In this document: piece after piece, positions 7,825-15,503 of the stretch | Numbering within the stretch: the first letter of the stretch is position 1 | Layout: each line of letters starts with the position of its first letter | Origin: JAAFJU01 sp043764895 | GTDB lineage: Bacteria; Cyanobacteriota; Cyanobacteriia; Leptolyngbyales; Leptolyngbyaceae | Length of the DNA stretch: 64,000 bases | Direction: 5' to 3' | NCBI GenBank assembly: GCA_043764895.1 | Contig: JAYUJY010000194.1 | Span: forward strand, 1-64,000 | Notes under the pieces: generated by a model | What the model was told of the DNA's origin: nothing | What the model saw: the letters and a program-made list of their open reading frames with translations, nothing else | Database searches by the model: none | Made by a program: the position numbers and the translations under genes

Positions 7825-9786
7825 ATGAATCTGTTTCTAACCGGAATTCCGAAGCGAATTTTCGCAAGTTTCCTGTGTTTAGTTCAAGTCCTCTTTTTCA
7901 CCGTTTCGCCTTTTGGAACGCCTTCGGCCTTGGCCGCTGGAAAGGGCGTCAATGTGATCATCATGATCGGCGATGGCTTGGGTTGGGAAGCCGCTCGCGC
8001 CGCCGCCACCGCAAAAACTGGAAAATGGTACACATCCGGTAAAGGCGAAGGACTCGCCATGCAGACCCTTACGGGCTACACCTACGCCACTACTTACGGA
8101 ACGACCGTGGGTGGAGCCACCGGAAGCGCGGCTCTGACTGGAACCAACGCCATCACCGGGAAAAGCCCCGTTCGTCCTGGCTTTCAATTTAACCCCGCAT
8201 TCAATGCTGGAACGCCTGTCCGTAAGGCCGAAGCAACCGCTAGCGTGGCTTGTCAAAGTGGTGCCGGAACGACCTCCAACGGCGGCAATATCGTTGGGTA
8301 CGAACCCAGCAAAGGCGGCCCGAATCCCTGGACGCCTCTAAGTCCGGCTGTTGCAGCGGCGCAAGGCTTCAACCCGGAGTACATCAAGTGCAGCGTTCCG
8401 GACTCAGCTAACACCGCAACGACGCTCTACACCGGAGTCAAGAGCTTCAACAATGCCATGGGTGTGGATATCTATGAGCAAAACTCAGAAACGATCTTAG
8501 AAGTGGCCAGCAAGCTCGGCAAGTCTACAGGACTCGTCACCTCGGTGCCCATCACCCACGCAACGCCCGGAGCTGCAACGTCTCACGTCAACCGTCGAGC
8601 GAAGTACGACAGCGACTATCCAGTGCTCGATAGCATCCTACAACAGGCCATCCGTAAAGATCTTCCCGATCCTTACAGCCCCGATCGTAAGGACATCAAG
8701 CCCTTTATGCCGACTGTTCTGCTCGGTGGCGGTCATCCCCTTGATTTTGAAAACAGGACCAACCAAACTACGACACAGCCCTCGGGTGACGGCTATCTTT
8801 ACATCAAGCCTTCCACCTACAACCAACTTAAGTACAACCCTAGTAACCCCTACGGTTATACGTTCCTAGAGCGTGATGGCAACGTTACTTACACCAACGA
8901 CCTGAGCAAAATCAAAGACGGCGGCGCTGAATTGCTCAAAACCGCTGCTAAGCTCGATCCGAATAAAGGCGATCGGCTCTTGGGTCTCTACGGCGCACGC
9001 GGCCAAAACGGAAATCTTCCGATCGCAACGGCCAATGGAGACTATAGTGCAACGGGACTTGATAACTTCGCAGTCTACAGCACCGCAGGATCGAGAACTC
9101 CTACTAGCAACGGGACTCAAATTCCTACGCCAGACACCGTTCGCCCTTTAGCAAACGGAATTGATAATGGACGCGGCGAAACGGTCGCACAGTTCATCGC
9201 CAAAGAACGCAAAGCCAATCCAACTTTGTCTCAAATGACACAAGCTGCGTTGACTATGCTCAACAAAGATAAAGACGGCTTCTGGCTTATGGTCGAAGGT
9301 GGCGATATCGATTGGGGAATCCATGATGACAACATTGATAACATCATCGGAAACACGATCGCATTTGACAACGCTGTGAAGACCACCATTGATTGGGTCG
9401 GCAAAAACGGTGGATGGGATAAAAACGTCTTGATCGTCACCTCTGACCACGATCATTACATCACCCTCAACGACACCTTCCCCAAGCTCTTAGCAGCCAA
9501 CGGCGCAGAGTCACTCACCTACACGCAACATACCCCAGCGACGGCAGGTCACTTCTTCGGATCTGAACCCACCCTCAAATACGGTTGGGGCAGCCACACG
9601 AATCGCATGGTTCCCGTCTACTACCAAGGCAAAAAACTGAACTTGGCGAAGTACATCGGTAAAACGGTGGATTATGTCGATGCAGTTCCCGGCGGCAAAA
9701 GCACGAAGTATCAACTGCCCGGTGTGGCCAATGCGGTAGACCAAAGCCACATTTATAAAGCCATGTTAGAAGCGCTCAAAGCGTAG
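7825..9786 (+). CDS. Alkaline phosphatase, PhoA superfamily, exported
   Basis: Releases phosphate from phosphomonoesters outside the cytoplasm and normally needs Zn2+ and Mg2+. Residues 1-38 are a signal peptide ending PSALA. The metal ligand motif IMIGDGLG follows at about 46-53. The nucleophile is Ser194 in PDSANTATT, followed by YTGVKSFNNAMGVD as in PhoA. Further metal motifs are THATPGA, VEGGDIDWGIHDDN and TSDHDH. At 653 residues it is about 180 longer than the E. coli enzyme, with insertions between the first metal motif and the nucleophile. It may be under the Fur-like box at 7420 through the small upstream gene. A strong terminator follows. Confidence 0.95.
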   Translation: MNLFLTGIPKRIFASFLCLVQVLFFTVSPFGTPSALAAGKGVNVIIMIGDGLGWEAARAAATAKTGKWYTSGKGEGLAMQTLTGYTYATTYGTTVGGATGSAALTGTNAITGKSPVRPGFQFNPAFNAGTPVRKAEATASVACQSGAGTTSNGGNIVGYEPSKGGPNPWTPLSPAVAAAQGFNPEYIKCSVPDSANTATTLYTGVKSFNNAMGVDIYEQNSETILEVASKLGKSTGLVTSVPITHATPGAATSHVNRRAKYDSDYPVLDSILQQAIRKDLPDPYSPDRKDIKPFMPTVLLGGGHPLDFENRTNQTTTQPSGDGYLYIKPSTYNQLKYNPSNPYGYTFLERDGNVTYTNDLSKIKDGGAELLKTAAKLDPNKGDRLLGLYGARGQNGNLPIATANGDYSATGLDNFAVYSTAGSRTPTSNGTQIPTPDTVRPLANGIDNGRGETVAQFIAKERKANPTLSQMTQAALTMLNKDKDGFWLMVEGGDIDWGIHDDNIDNIIGNTIAFDNAVKTTIDWVGKNGGWDKNVLIVTSDHDHYITLNDTFPKLLAANGAESLTYTQHTPATAGHFFGSEPTLKYGWGSHTNRMVPVYYQGKKLNLAKYIGKTVDYVDAVPGGKSTKYQLPGVANAVDQSHIYKAMLEALKA

Positions 9787-9824
9787 AAAAGCTTTGGTCA
9801 ACCTCTAATTTCAAGTAACATCCT

Positions 9825-9862
9825 AGCCCCCATGCGTCGATCGTTTGGGGGCTTTTGTTTTT
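9825..9862 (+). terminator. Rho-independent terminator after the alkaline phosphatase
   Basis: An 8-bp perfect stem, AGCCCCCA with TGGGGGCT (9825-9832 and 9846-9853), is followed by TTTGTTTTT. It lies about 40 bp after the stop codon. Confidence 0.85.
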
Positions 9863-9870
9863 AGGGTTTT

Positions 9871-10101
9871 GTTAGCCAAGCCGAACTACAACCATCATTA
9901 CCGCAGCATCCGCAAATTCAAGTTTAGTTCAACCGCGATCCAGCCAATCGCTACACAGATCCTTATCGGCAAGTGAGTCGTCTGGGTGACAATCTGGAAG
10001 CTATTGTCATTACGCAGATCGCATCGGCTCAACAATCAATTGACATCGCTGTTACTGGAATTAGTTTGCCTGGTGTTGCTCAAGCCCTAGTTGAACGACA
10101 A
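9871..10101 (+). pseudogene. Remnant of a phospholipase D-like nuclease gene
   Basis: In the frame of the downstream toxin, the bases before its GTG still encode QHPQIQV, a TAG at 9925-9927, then FNRDPANRYTDPYRQVSRLGDN and IASAQQSIDIAV. This resembles the N-terminal part of cyanobacterial PLD-superfamily nucleases, in which a Tyr is expected at the TAG position. The similarity ends near QALVERQ at about 10101, before any HKD catalytic motif, and the toxin sequence takes over. It is therefore a 5' fragment, with one nonsense mutation, fused to another gene. Confidence 0.55.
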
Positions 10102-10620
10102 ATTTTCACGAATTTTAGTTATGCGATCGATCCGCCGCTGAACATTGGTGAGGTGCGAGAGATCCGCGTAAATGAATCAATGAGTGCTTGCAATAAGAAA
10201 TATCAGGAAGAAGCAACAGGCACACCTAGTGGTATTGGCTATGCAGTCGGGGTCTCTAAAGAAGTCAGTAGACCTGGATATGTGAAGTTCGATGGATACG
10301 ATGCCACAACGAAAACACTGAAAGATGCGAAGGGCTTTGGCTACAAAGTCAACAATAATGGAACTTGGTCAAATACTAAAGGAGGTAGAAAAATGAGCGA
10401 CAAACTGCTCAATCAAGCGATACGACAAGAACAAGCAGCTAAAGCTGCCGGAATTCAATTGATTGAATGGCTAGTTGCAGAAGAGAAATATCTGACAGCC
10501 TTTCAAACCGTTCTGACTCAAGCACAAACTTCAAGAATTCGCCTCAGATACACAAGACCTTCTGAGGACACAAAACGTCTTTGCAAAAAAAAGGCCGAGT
10601 CAGCCTCTTCCAGCCACTAG
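9973..10620 (+). CDS. Tox-REase-5 family nuclease toxin (chimeric gene)
   Basis: Residues 1-43 are phospholipase D remnant. From about residue 60 the protein looks like the Tox-REase-5 domain of bacterial polymorphic toxins, a restriction-endonuclease fold that attacks nucleic acid: PGYVKFDGYD (101-110), the D-x-K catalytic pair in LKDAKGFGY (Asp118, Lys120), LLNQAIRQEQAAKAAG, then IEWLVAEEK and RIRLRYT at the end. No secretion or delivery domain is present, so it looks like an orphan toxin tip. Start choice is uncertain: GTG at 9973, or ATG at 10180 giving a shorter toxin. The next gene encodes a probable cognate immunity protein, which supports the call. Confidence 0.65.
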   Translation: MSRLGDNLEAIVITQIASAQQSIDIAVTGISLPGVAQALVERQIFTNFSYAIDPPLNIGEVREIRVNESMSACNKKYQEEATGTPSGIGYAVGVSKEVSRPGYVKFDGYDATTKTLKDAKGFGYKVNNNGTWSNTKGGRKMSDKLLNQAIRQEQAAKAAGIQLIEWLVAEEKYLTAFQTVLTQAQTSRIRLRYTRPSEDTKRLCKKKAESASSSH

Positions 10621-10789
10621 ATGCGATCAAGACTTCGGACAGTTCTTGAGAGACAGGATGAAACTCTTAATCTCTCCATTACAGATTGCTTTCAATGAAA
10701 GTTAAAGACATTACCTTACTTTTAGCGGTCTGATGCTGTTCGGAGTACAATAGAATGACTATCAGTTTTTAAATTCACTTTAAATTTAT

Positions 10790-11530
10790 ATGTCAAAGAT
10801 ACTACAGTACAAACAGTATGTTTTACGTGCTTACTGGTCCAATCGATTACAAAATGCACAGAAATGTGCAATTGAACTTACGAGTTTTTTAGGATCTTTA
10901 GAAGAGTTAGGCACTCCATTTATCACTTGGGATTATTTTAATACAAAAAGCAAAATAGAAAAAATCCCAAGTGAAATGGATGAAGTTCGCAAACAGCTCC
11001 TCCTCCCCGGTAATGGAGCTAGACGTGGCGTGAAGCCTGATGCGACCATGCCTATTATGGGATTTAATATTCTGCTATTTTCCGCAGGTAAGAATAGTGA
11101 ACGAATTACTCTCTCAATGAACTGTGGAATTCAGGAGGTTTGGCCGAGTAATCGATGTTGTCTCGACCTACCAACCAAGGGCGAAATCGCCACTCAGGTT
11201 TTGCAACCAGAAATGTTGCAAAATCTGCTGGAAATCGTTGTTAAAGCGTGGAATCCTGACTGGGCAGTGATTGATTATTTTGACTATTACGACCCAGCTA
11301 TGAGCATGGATTACATTCCTGTGTACTGGTTTGTTTACCTGTCAGAACAAAGAGGTCAGATTCCTAAGGTTCCTAGTCCTTCTTATATTGGTCACATTGA
11401 AGGATATGGAAACTATGTGATGACAACACCAGAACCATTTACAAGAGAACGTCCAGATCATCTAGAAGCCGCTAATCAGGTGAAAGCGATTCTTGAGCAA
11501 GCAGGCTTATCAAAGGCTCGCCCTAGCTGA
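10790..11530 (+). CDS. Imm52-like immunity protein
   Basis: A 246-residue protein resembling the Imm52 family, predicted antidotes that usually lie directly after Tox-REase-5 toxin genes. Visible family-like features are the N-terminal YVLRAYWSNR, the central PDATMPIMGFNILLFSAG and the C-terminal YIPVYWFVYLSE followed by an aromatic-rich tail. It lies 169 bp after the toxin on the same strand and is lower in G+C than its surroundings, consistent with arrival as a cassette. Assignment rests on recollection of the family pattern plus neighbourhood. Confidence 0.6.
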   Translation: MSKILQYKQYVLRAYWSNRLQNAQKCAIELTSFLGSLEELGTPFITWDYFNTKSKIEKIPSEMDEVRKQLLLPGNGARRGVKPDATMPIMGFNILLFSAGKNSERITLSMNCGIQEVWPSNRCCLDLPTKGEIATQVLQPEMLQNLLEIVVKAWNPDWAVIDYFDYYDPAMSMDYIPVYWFVYLSEQRGQIPKVPSPSYIGHIEGYGNYVMTTPEPFTRERPDHLEAANQVKAILEQAGLSKARPS

Positions 11531-11697
11531 TGTGCCGCCTGAAATTGACATCACTAGGCGTTTGAGCTGCAAAATCGTCAATCCCCGGTCGGGCTGAACG
11601 ACATGCTTAGGTGAGGATTTCCCAACAGACCTTTTATAGACGAAGCAGTTACACTGTAGGGAAACGAAATCACTACACAAACACCCCGAAACTCCCT

Positions 11698-13014
11698 ATG
11701 CAAAGCGGTTGGCGGATTGGCGCACTTTTTAATATTCCACTCTTCATCGATCCGTCTTGGTTCCTAATCATTGCGTTTCTGACCTTTCAGAATGGCGTGA
11801 TTTGGCAGCAGCGCTACACAAGCTGGAGTCCAACGATCGCCTATAGTGCGGGTTTCGTGATGGCACTGCTGCTTTTTGCGTCGGTGTTGCTCCATGAACT
11901 GGGTCACAGTTTGGTGGCCAAGTCGAAAGGAATTGAAGTCTCCTCGATTCGGTTATTTCTGTTCGGTGGCGTTGCCTCGATCGAAAAAGAACCCAAACTT
12001 CCCGGCGACATGTTTCAAATCGCTGTAGCTGGGCCGCTGGTCAGCCTTGCACTGTGGATTTTGTGTACGGCAGCGGTTGTAATTATTGCGCCGAAGAGCA
12101 CCATCGCGCTCGTCATTCTCAGCAGTATTGCGTCACTTAACCTGACGCTGACCCTATTTAACCTCATTCCGGGTCTGCCCCTAGATGGTGGTCAAATGCT
12201 GAAGGCGATCGTTTGGAAATCCAGCGGTGACTATCTGACGGGCGCACATTGGGCGGCGAAAACTGGGCTGTGGCTCGGTTGGGCCATTTCCATCATCGGG
12301 TTTGCGGACGTCTTAGGCGTGACTGGAAGCCTCGGACTGCCTGAACTGGTTGGGTTCTGGGGCGTGCTCATCGGCTGGTTCATGCGCCAAAATGCTCAGA
12401 ACGCCGATCGGTTGACTGATGTCCAAGAAGCCATGATGAAACTGGATGCGCAGTCGGTGATGACCCGCGACTACCGGGTTCTGGACGCTGAGATGAACTT
12501 GCGCCAGTTTGCCGAAGAAATGGTCCTCAAGGAGAATGCGGGAACCACCTACTTTGCAGCGTCCGATGGACGGTACCGAGGGTCGGTGTCTGTGGATATG
12601 CTCCAAACTGTTGAACGGAGTCTCTGGAATAGCCAAACCCTCCGAGAACTCGCCACACCGCTGTCAGAGTTGCCCCACGTTGCTGAAAGAACGTCCCTTG
12701 CTGAGGTGATTCAGCGACTGGAAGTGGAAAAGCTAGAGAAAATGACCGTGTTGACGCTTTCAGGTGCGGTGGCCGGAATGATCGATCGTGGAGATATCAC
12801 CCGCGCCGTCAGTCAGCAAATGGGCTTCGAGATTTCCCCCAACCTCGTCACCCAAATCAAAACCTCCGGGAACTATCCCCCCGGTCTCCAACTTTCTCGC
12901 ATCGCAGATAGCGTGCAAGAGATAAAAGCGGGAGAGGCCATTCAAGCCGCAGCGATCGCAAATTCCGCTGAAACCCCTGTGCTTTCTGGGCCAGATTCTA
13001 GGCCGAACCTTTAG
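11698..13014 (+). CDS. Site-2 protease family (M50) membrane metalloprotease with CBS domains
   Basis: An intramembrane zinc protease of the Rip3/SpoIVFB-like group. The zinc motif HELGH is at residues 66-70 and the second ligand Asp163 lies in NLIPGLPLDGG, both in hydrophobic segments. About six membrane helices cover residues 1-230. A tail of about 200 residues with MTRDY and later repeated strands forms a CBS-domain pair that may sense nucleotides. The ATG at 11698 was chosen because MQSGWRIGALFNIPLFIDPSW is the usual start of this family; a GTG at 11611 would add 29 unlikely residues. Substrate unknown, though such proteases often release membrane-held regulators. Confidence 0.92.
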   Translation: MQSGWRIGALFNIPLFIDPSWFLIIAFLTFQNGVIWQQRYTSWSPTIAYSAGFVMALLLFASVLLHELGHSLVAKSKGIEVSSIRLFLFGGVASIEKEPKLPGDMFQIAVAGPLVSLALWILCTAAVVIIAPKSTIALVILSSIASLNLTLTLFNLIPGLPLDGGQMLKAIVWKSSGDYLTGAHWAAKTGLWLGWAISIIGFADVLGVTGSLGLPELVGFWGVLIGWFMRQNAQNADRLTDVQEAMMKLDAQSVMTRDYRVLDAEMNLRQFAEEMVLKENAGTTYFAASDGRYRGSVSVDMLQTVERSLWNSQTLRELATPLSELPHVAERTSLAEVIQRLEVEKLEKMTVLTLSGAVAGMIDRGDITRAVSQQMGFEISPNLVTQIKTSGNYPPGLQLSRIADSVQEIKAGEAIQAAAIANSAETPVLSGPDSRPNL

Positions 13015-13040
13015 TAAGCTTTCATAATCGCAAAATAAGC

Positions 13041-13070
13041 ATCCCGAACGACATCTTGTTCGGGATTAAA
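13041..13070 (+). terminator. Hairpin after the M50 protease
   Basis: ATCCCGAAC and GTTCGGGAT form a perfect 9-bp stem with an 8-base loop, 26 bp after the stop codon. The following TTAAAAGG lacks a clear T run, so this could be a weak terminator or an mRNA stability element. Confidence 0.5.
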
Positions 13071-13210
13071 AGGAGTCGGGGTTCTCAAAGGTTACGGTGC
13101 CAAAAACTGCGATTTTCTGATCGCTAATGTTTTAATTCACACACCTCCTACCCGTAGCGCCATCACAATCTTCAATGCCTTAATCAAACTATTAATCAGC
13201 AGCATAAGCT

Positions 13211-13257
13211 CGATCGCTTTTCCATTGCGCTGACGCCTGAGCGGGTCGGGCGATCGG
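13211..13257. repeat. 47-bp dispersed repeat, copy 1
   Basis: Begins CGATCGCTTTTCCATTGCGC and ends GGGCGATCGG. The second copy, at 13836-13882, has the same length and orientation, with differences mostly in the middle. The two copies bracket the antitoxin/RelE pair. Confidence 0.7.
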
Positions 13258-13320
13258 ATGTTCAATCCAAAACTAATGCACTAAGATAAGGTAAGACTTT
13301 CATTCCTAGTTAAAGCCGCT

Positions 13321-13536
13321 ATGCAAGTTGCAGATCTGAGTACTGATGAATTGAAGATGCTAATTCGAGAGACGGTGACTCAGGTGTTGGCTGAGATCTT
13401 AGATGACCCAGATGAGGGGTTGGTGATTCGTCCTGAGGTCGAGGAGCAGTTATTGCGATCGCGCCAACGTCGCAAATCTGGCGTTCTAGGGGTTCCGATC
13501 GAAGAGGTGGCCAGAAAGTTGGGAGTCACGCTGTAA
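13321..13536 (+). CDS. Antitoxin-like protein paired with a RelE/ParE toxin
   Basis: A 71-residue acidic protein with an N-terminal helix (STDELKMLIRETVTQVLAEIL), a DDPDEG turn and RSRQRRKSGVLGVPIEEVARKLGV at the end. Small proteins of this pattern commonly precede RelE-type toxins in cyanobacteria and are thought to be their antitoxins. The TAA stop overlaps the ATG of the toxin by one base, the usual tight coupling of such pairs. No DNA-binding motif is certain. Confidence 0.65.
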   Translation: MQVADLSTDELKMLIRETVTQVLAEILDDPDEGLVIRPEVEEQLLRSRQRRKSGVLGVPIEEVARKLGVTL

Positions 13537-13809
13537 TGAGTTATCGGATTGAGTTTGATTCAAAGGCAATCGAAGGCAATCGAAGATTTGAAAGAGATGC
13601 CAGCGAAGGTTCAATCGCAGATCCTTAAAAAAGTTAATTGGCTTGGACTCAATTTTGAACAGGTTAAACCAAAGGGTTTAACGGAGAACTTAGCTGGATT
13701 TTATAAGTTGAGGGTTGGGGATTATCGGGTGTTGTATGAGATTGATGGAGAGTTGGAAGTGATCGCGATCGCTTGGGTTGGACATCGACGTGATATTTAC
13801 GATCTGTAA
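13536..13809 (+). pseudogene. RelE/ParE toxin gene frameshifted by a 10-bp tandem duplication
   Basis: From the ATG at 13536 the frame reads MSYRIEFDSKAIE and then leaves the family pattern; the family continues in the next frame as DLKEMPAKVQSQI, then YKLRVGDYRVLYEI and GHRRDIYDL, a clear RelE/ParE mRNA-interferase or gyrase-poison fold. The break is exactly at two tandem copies of GGCAATCGAA (13565-13574 and 13575-13584). Removing one copy restores one continuous 87-codon gene. The gene is therefore disrupted now, or switches by slippage. The antitoxin gene upstream is intact. A rescue start at TTG 13549 would give a toxin with an altered N-terminus. Confidence 0.8.
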
Positions 13810-13835
13810 TCGATCGTGCTGCTGAGATAGAGGGG

Positions 13836-13882
13836 CGATCGTTTTTCCATTGCGCTGACGGATGTGTGGGTTGGGCGATCGG
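13836..13882. repeat. 47-bp dispersed repeat, copy 2
   Basis: Shares CGATCG...TTTTCCATTGCGCTGACG and the closing GGGCGATCGG with the copy at 13211-13257. Same strand, same length, intergenic. Confidence 0.7.
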
Positions 13883-14007
13883 TTTTTGTCAACTACAACC
13901 CTTTACTGAAAGTGAAAGGATTATAGAAATTATAATAGGATTGCTTAAGGAAAATCATTGAACAATGGGCTATTGTATAGTTCAGTTATTGCAATTGGGA
14001 AAACAAT

Positions 14008-14433
14008 ATGCCTTCGATTCAGCGATCAAAATCTTTGACAATGAGCTTTTATACTGCACTTGCTGAGAAGTATTTTCAATTAACAAGCAATAGAAAGTCG
14101 TCAAGTGAAGCAGTAAAAATTTGTATGGAAGTTTCTTCTTCTACAGCTCAAACTGTGAGTGATGCACGATTAGTTTTGAGATTTCCATTGTCAAATGAAG
14201 ATAATAAATCCGCATATGAATTGTATGAGAACGAGATTTGCGCTTCATCAACATTGATTTGTATTTTTAAGGCAGCAAAAAAGCTAAAGCATCAATCAAC
14301 AAGCGATGTTGTTGTAAGTTTAACCGAACACTACAATCTTGAAGGAACAAAAAATCCCAGACGTGGCGGAGGGCTTCAGCTTTCTCAAAATGATGTCAAA
14401 AAATGGGTGAAAAAAGATGCCGTTATAAAGTAA
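14008..14433 (+). CDS. Hypothetical protein, possibly acquired
   Basis: A 141-residue protein I do not recognise. It begins MPSIQRSKSLTMSFY, has helix-forming stretches (ALAEKYFQL, AYELYENEI) and ends with a basic KKWVKKDAVIK. A DARLVLRFPLSNEDN segment could be a strand. The codons are A+T-rich compared with neighbours (many TTT, AAA, TCA) and it has no HIP1 sites, which suggests recent transfer. It stands alone between the toxin-antitoxin remnant and another small gene. Confidence 0.55.
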   Translation: MPSIQRSKSLTMSFYTALAEKYFQLTSNRKSSSEAVKICMEVSSSTAQTVSDARLVLRFPLSNEDNKSAYELYENEICASSTLICIFKAAKKLKHQSTSDVVVSLTEHYNLEGTKNPRRGGGLQLSQNDVKKWVKKDAVIK

Positions 14434-14555
14434 TGCTTTCAGCCATTTTTGAAATGTGTTTATAATAAATTCAGGTTAGATTAGTATCGATCGCCCTCCA
14501 CCCAAGTTCAGCCGCAGTGAGCCTAAGTCCGTTGGCATAGCCTCCCGGAACGGAA

Positions 14556-14589
14556 ATCGCCCCTCAAGCGCAATCCCGTAGTCCGATCG
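14556..14589. repeat. Dispersed intergenic repeat, copy 1
   Basis: The 34-bp sequence starting ATCGCCCCTCAAGCG and ending GTAGTCCGATCG recurs at 15457-15491 with one extra C. Both copies are preceded by related GGC(GA)AGCC-type sequence, as in interspersed cyanobacterial repeats. Confidence 0.65.
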
Positions 14590-14621
14590 AAACCACCTAA
14601 TCGAACGATCGCATCCCAACC

Positions 14622-14855
14622 ATGACCAACGAGACCCTCACTGAAATCGACGCCCAAGCCATTCTCGATCGCCTCCCCACCCGCATCCAAACCGCACTAC
14701 TCGATGACCTACGGTCGGTCGTAGACCATCGAGCTACCGAAATTGAATATCCGATCGAAATGGTGTTCACGGAGTGTCTCTTTCAGAGAATCGCTAGTTT
14801 CCTAGATCCAGAAGCATTAGGCTTTGTCGATTGCAAACCCGGACGTGAACAGTAG
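14622..14855 (+). CDS. Small conserved cyanobacterial protein, unknown function
   Basis: A 77-residue protein: IDAQAILDRLPTRIQTALLDDLRSV, then EIEYPIEMV and a C-terminal ASFLDPEALGFVDCKPGR. The pattern (AQ-ILDRLP, LEYPIE, FLDPEALGF-DCKPGR) is one I associate with a small family often found near toxin-antitoxin genes in cyanobacteria, with no function known. The ATG follows CAACC without a clear ribosome binding site. Codon use matches the genome. Confidence 0.6.
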   Translation: MTNETLTEIDAQAILDRLPTRIQTALLDDLRSVVDHRATEIEYPIEMVFTECLFQRIASFLDPEALGFVDCKPGREQ

Positions 14856-14880
14856 ATTGTTGGAAAACGATCGCCCTTCC

Positions 14881-15120
14881 CTACGCTGCCTGCGCTTCCA
14901 TTGAATTGAATGTCTGTGGCATCGGCAAATCTTCACGGCGATCGATTGCTCCTTCGATCAACATTTCCAAAACCTCTTGAGCATTTGCGATCGCCTCTTC
15001 ATAGGTATCCCCATGGGTATGACAAAACTCCCCCCACTCCGGCAGACTAACGACAAAGCAATCGTCCTCATCTGACCATTGAACAATCACGGTATAGCGC
15101 GGCTTCAACTCAATCATCAT
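14881..15120 (-). CDS. hicB: HicB family antitoxin
   Basis: Antitoxin of a type II HicAB pair; it binds and neutralises HicA and represses the operon. From the ATG at 15120 the product is 79 residues: YTVIVQWSDEDDCFVVSLPEWGEFCHTHGDTYEEAIANAQEVLEMLIE, the RNase H-like HicB core (the F-V-LPE-G...H GDT-EEA-AN pattern). There is no long C-terminal DNA-binding domain, as in the short HicB class. An in-frame upstream extension to 15201 is ignored because it overlaps hicA. The start overlaps the hicA stop by 11 bases. Confidence 0.9.
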   Translation of the reverse strand: MMIELKPRYTVIVQWSDEDDCFVVSLPEWGEFCHTHGDTYEEAIANAQEVLEMLIEGAIDRREDLPMPQTFNSMEAQAA

Positions 15121-15334
15121 GTTTAAGGCTCCTGATTTTCTGAAGGCGTTGTAGAATTTCCGCCACATCCTTTTCCTGGTACGACTTCGCATCTGCGCCA
15201 TCCTTTCCAGAGATTGTGAGCTTTCCTAGGATCAAAGGATGTGACCATTTAGTATGACTTCCCTTAGCTGATTCATAGGTAAATCCTGCTTTTAGGAGCA
15301 TCGCCTTTAGCTCACGCAGTTTTTTCGGCATCAC
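15110..15334 (-). CDS. hicA: HicA family toxin, mRNA interferase
   Basis: HicA cleaves mRNA to stall translation. The 74-residue product shows the dsRBD-like fold pattern: KKLRELKAMLLKAGFTYESAKGSHTKWSHP with the catalytic His27 in GSH, then KLTISGKDGADAKSY. This is a complete, normal-length gene. It is first in the hicA-hicB operon, overlapping hicB at its end. Unlike the nearby RelE-type pair it appears intact. Confidence 0.9.
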   Translation of the reverse strand: MMPKKLRELKAMLLKAGFTYESAKGSHTKWSHPLILGKLTISGKDGADAKSYQEKDVAEILQRLQKIRSLKHDD

Positions 15335-15456
15335 CTCGTCCTAATTTAAATTCATTCAATCGTTCACTATGATTAACAGCCCCGATTGAGCGGCTTCAAA
15401 GTAGGAACGTTGGCGTTGGCGAAGCCTCTGCCTTAGCAGAAAGCCTCTCCCTGAGA

Positions 15457-15491
15457 ATCGCCCCCTCAAGCGCAATCCCGTAGTCCGATCG
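15457..15491. repeat. Dispersed intergenic repeat, copy 2
   Basis: Second copy of the 34-bp repeat at 14556-14589. It is preceded at about 15400-15456 by GTTGGCGAAGCCTCT and AAGCCTCTCC, a common cyanobacterial interspersed repeat pattern. Confidence 0.65.
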
Positions 15492-15503
15492 TCTAGGCTA
15501 AAC

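Larger units (their letters stand above)
13015..13320. other. Intergenic region with hairpin, gene-end remnant and repeat
   Basis: About 300 bp with no intact gene. It holds the hairpin at 13041-13066, a minus-strand fragment near 13145-13200 that resembles the last codons of the HEAT-NACHT gene (ALKIVMALRV against ASKIVTALRV), and the first copy of a 47-bp repeat at 13211-13257. Confidence 0.6.
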
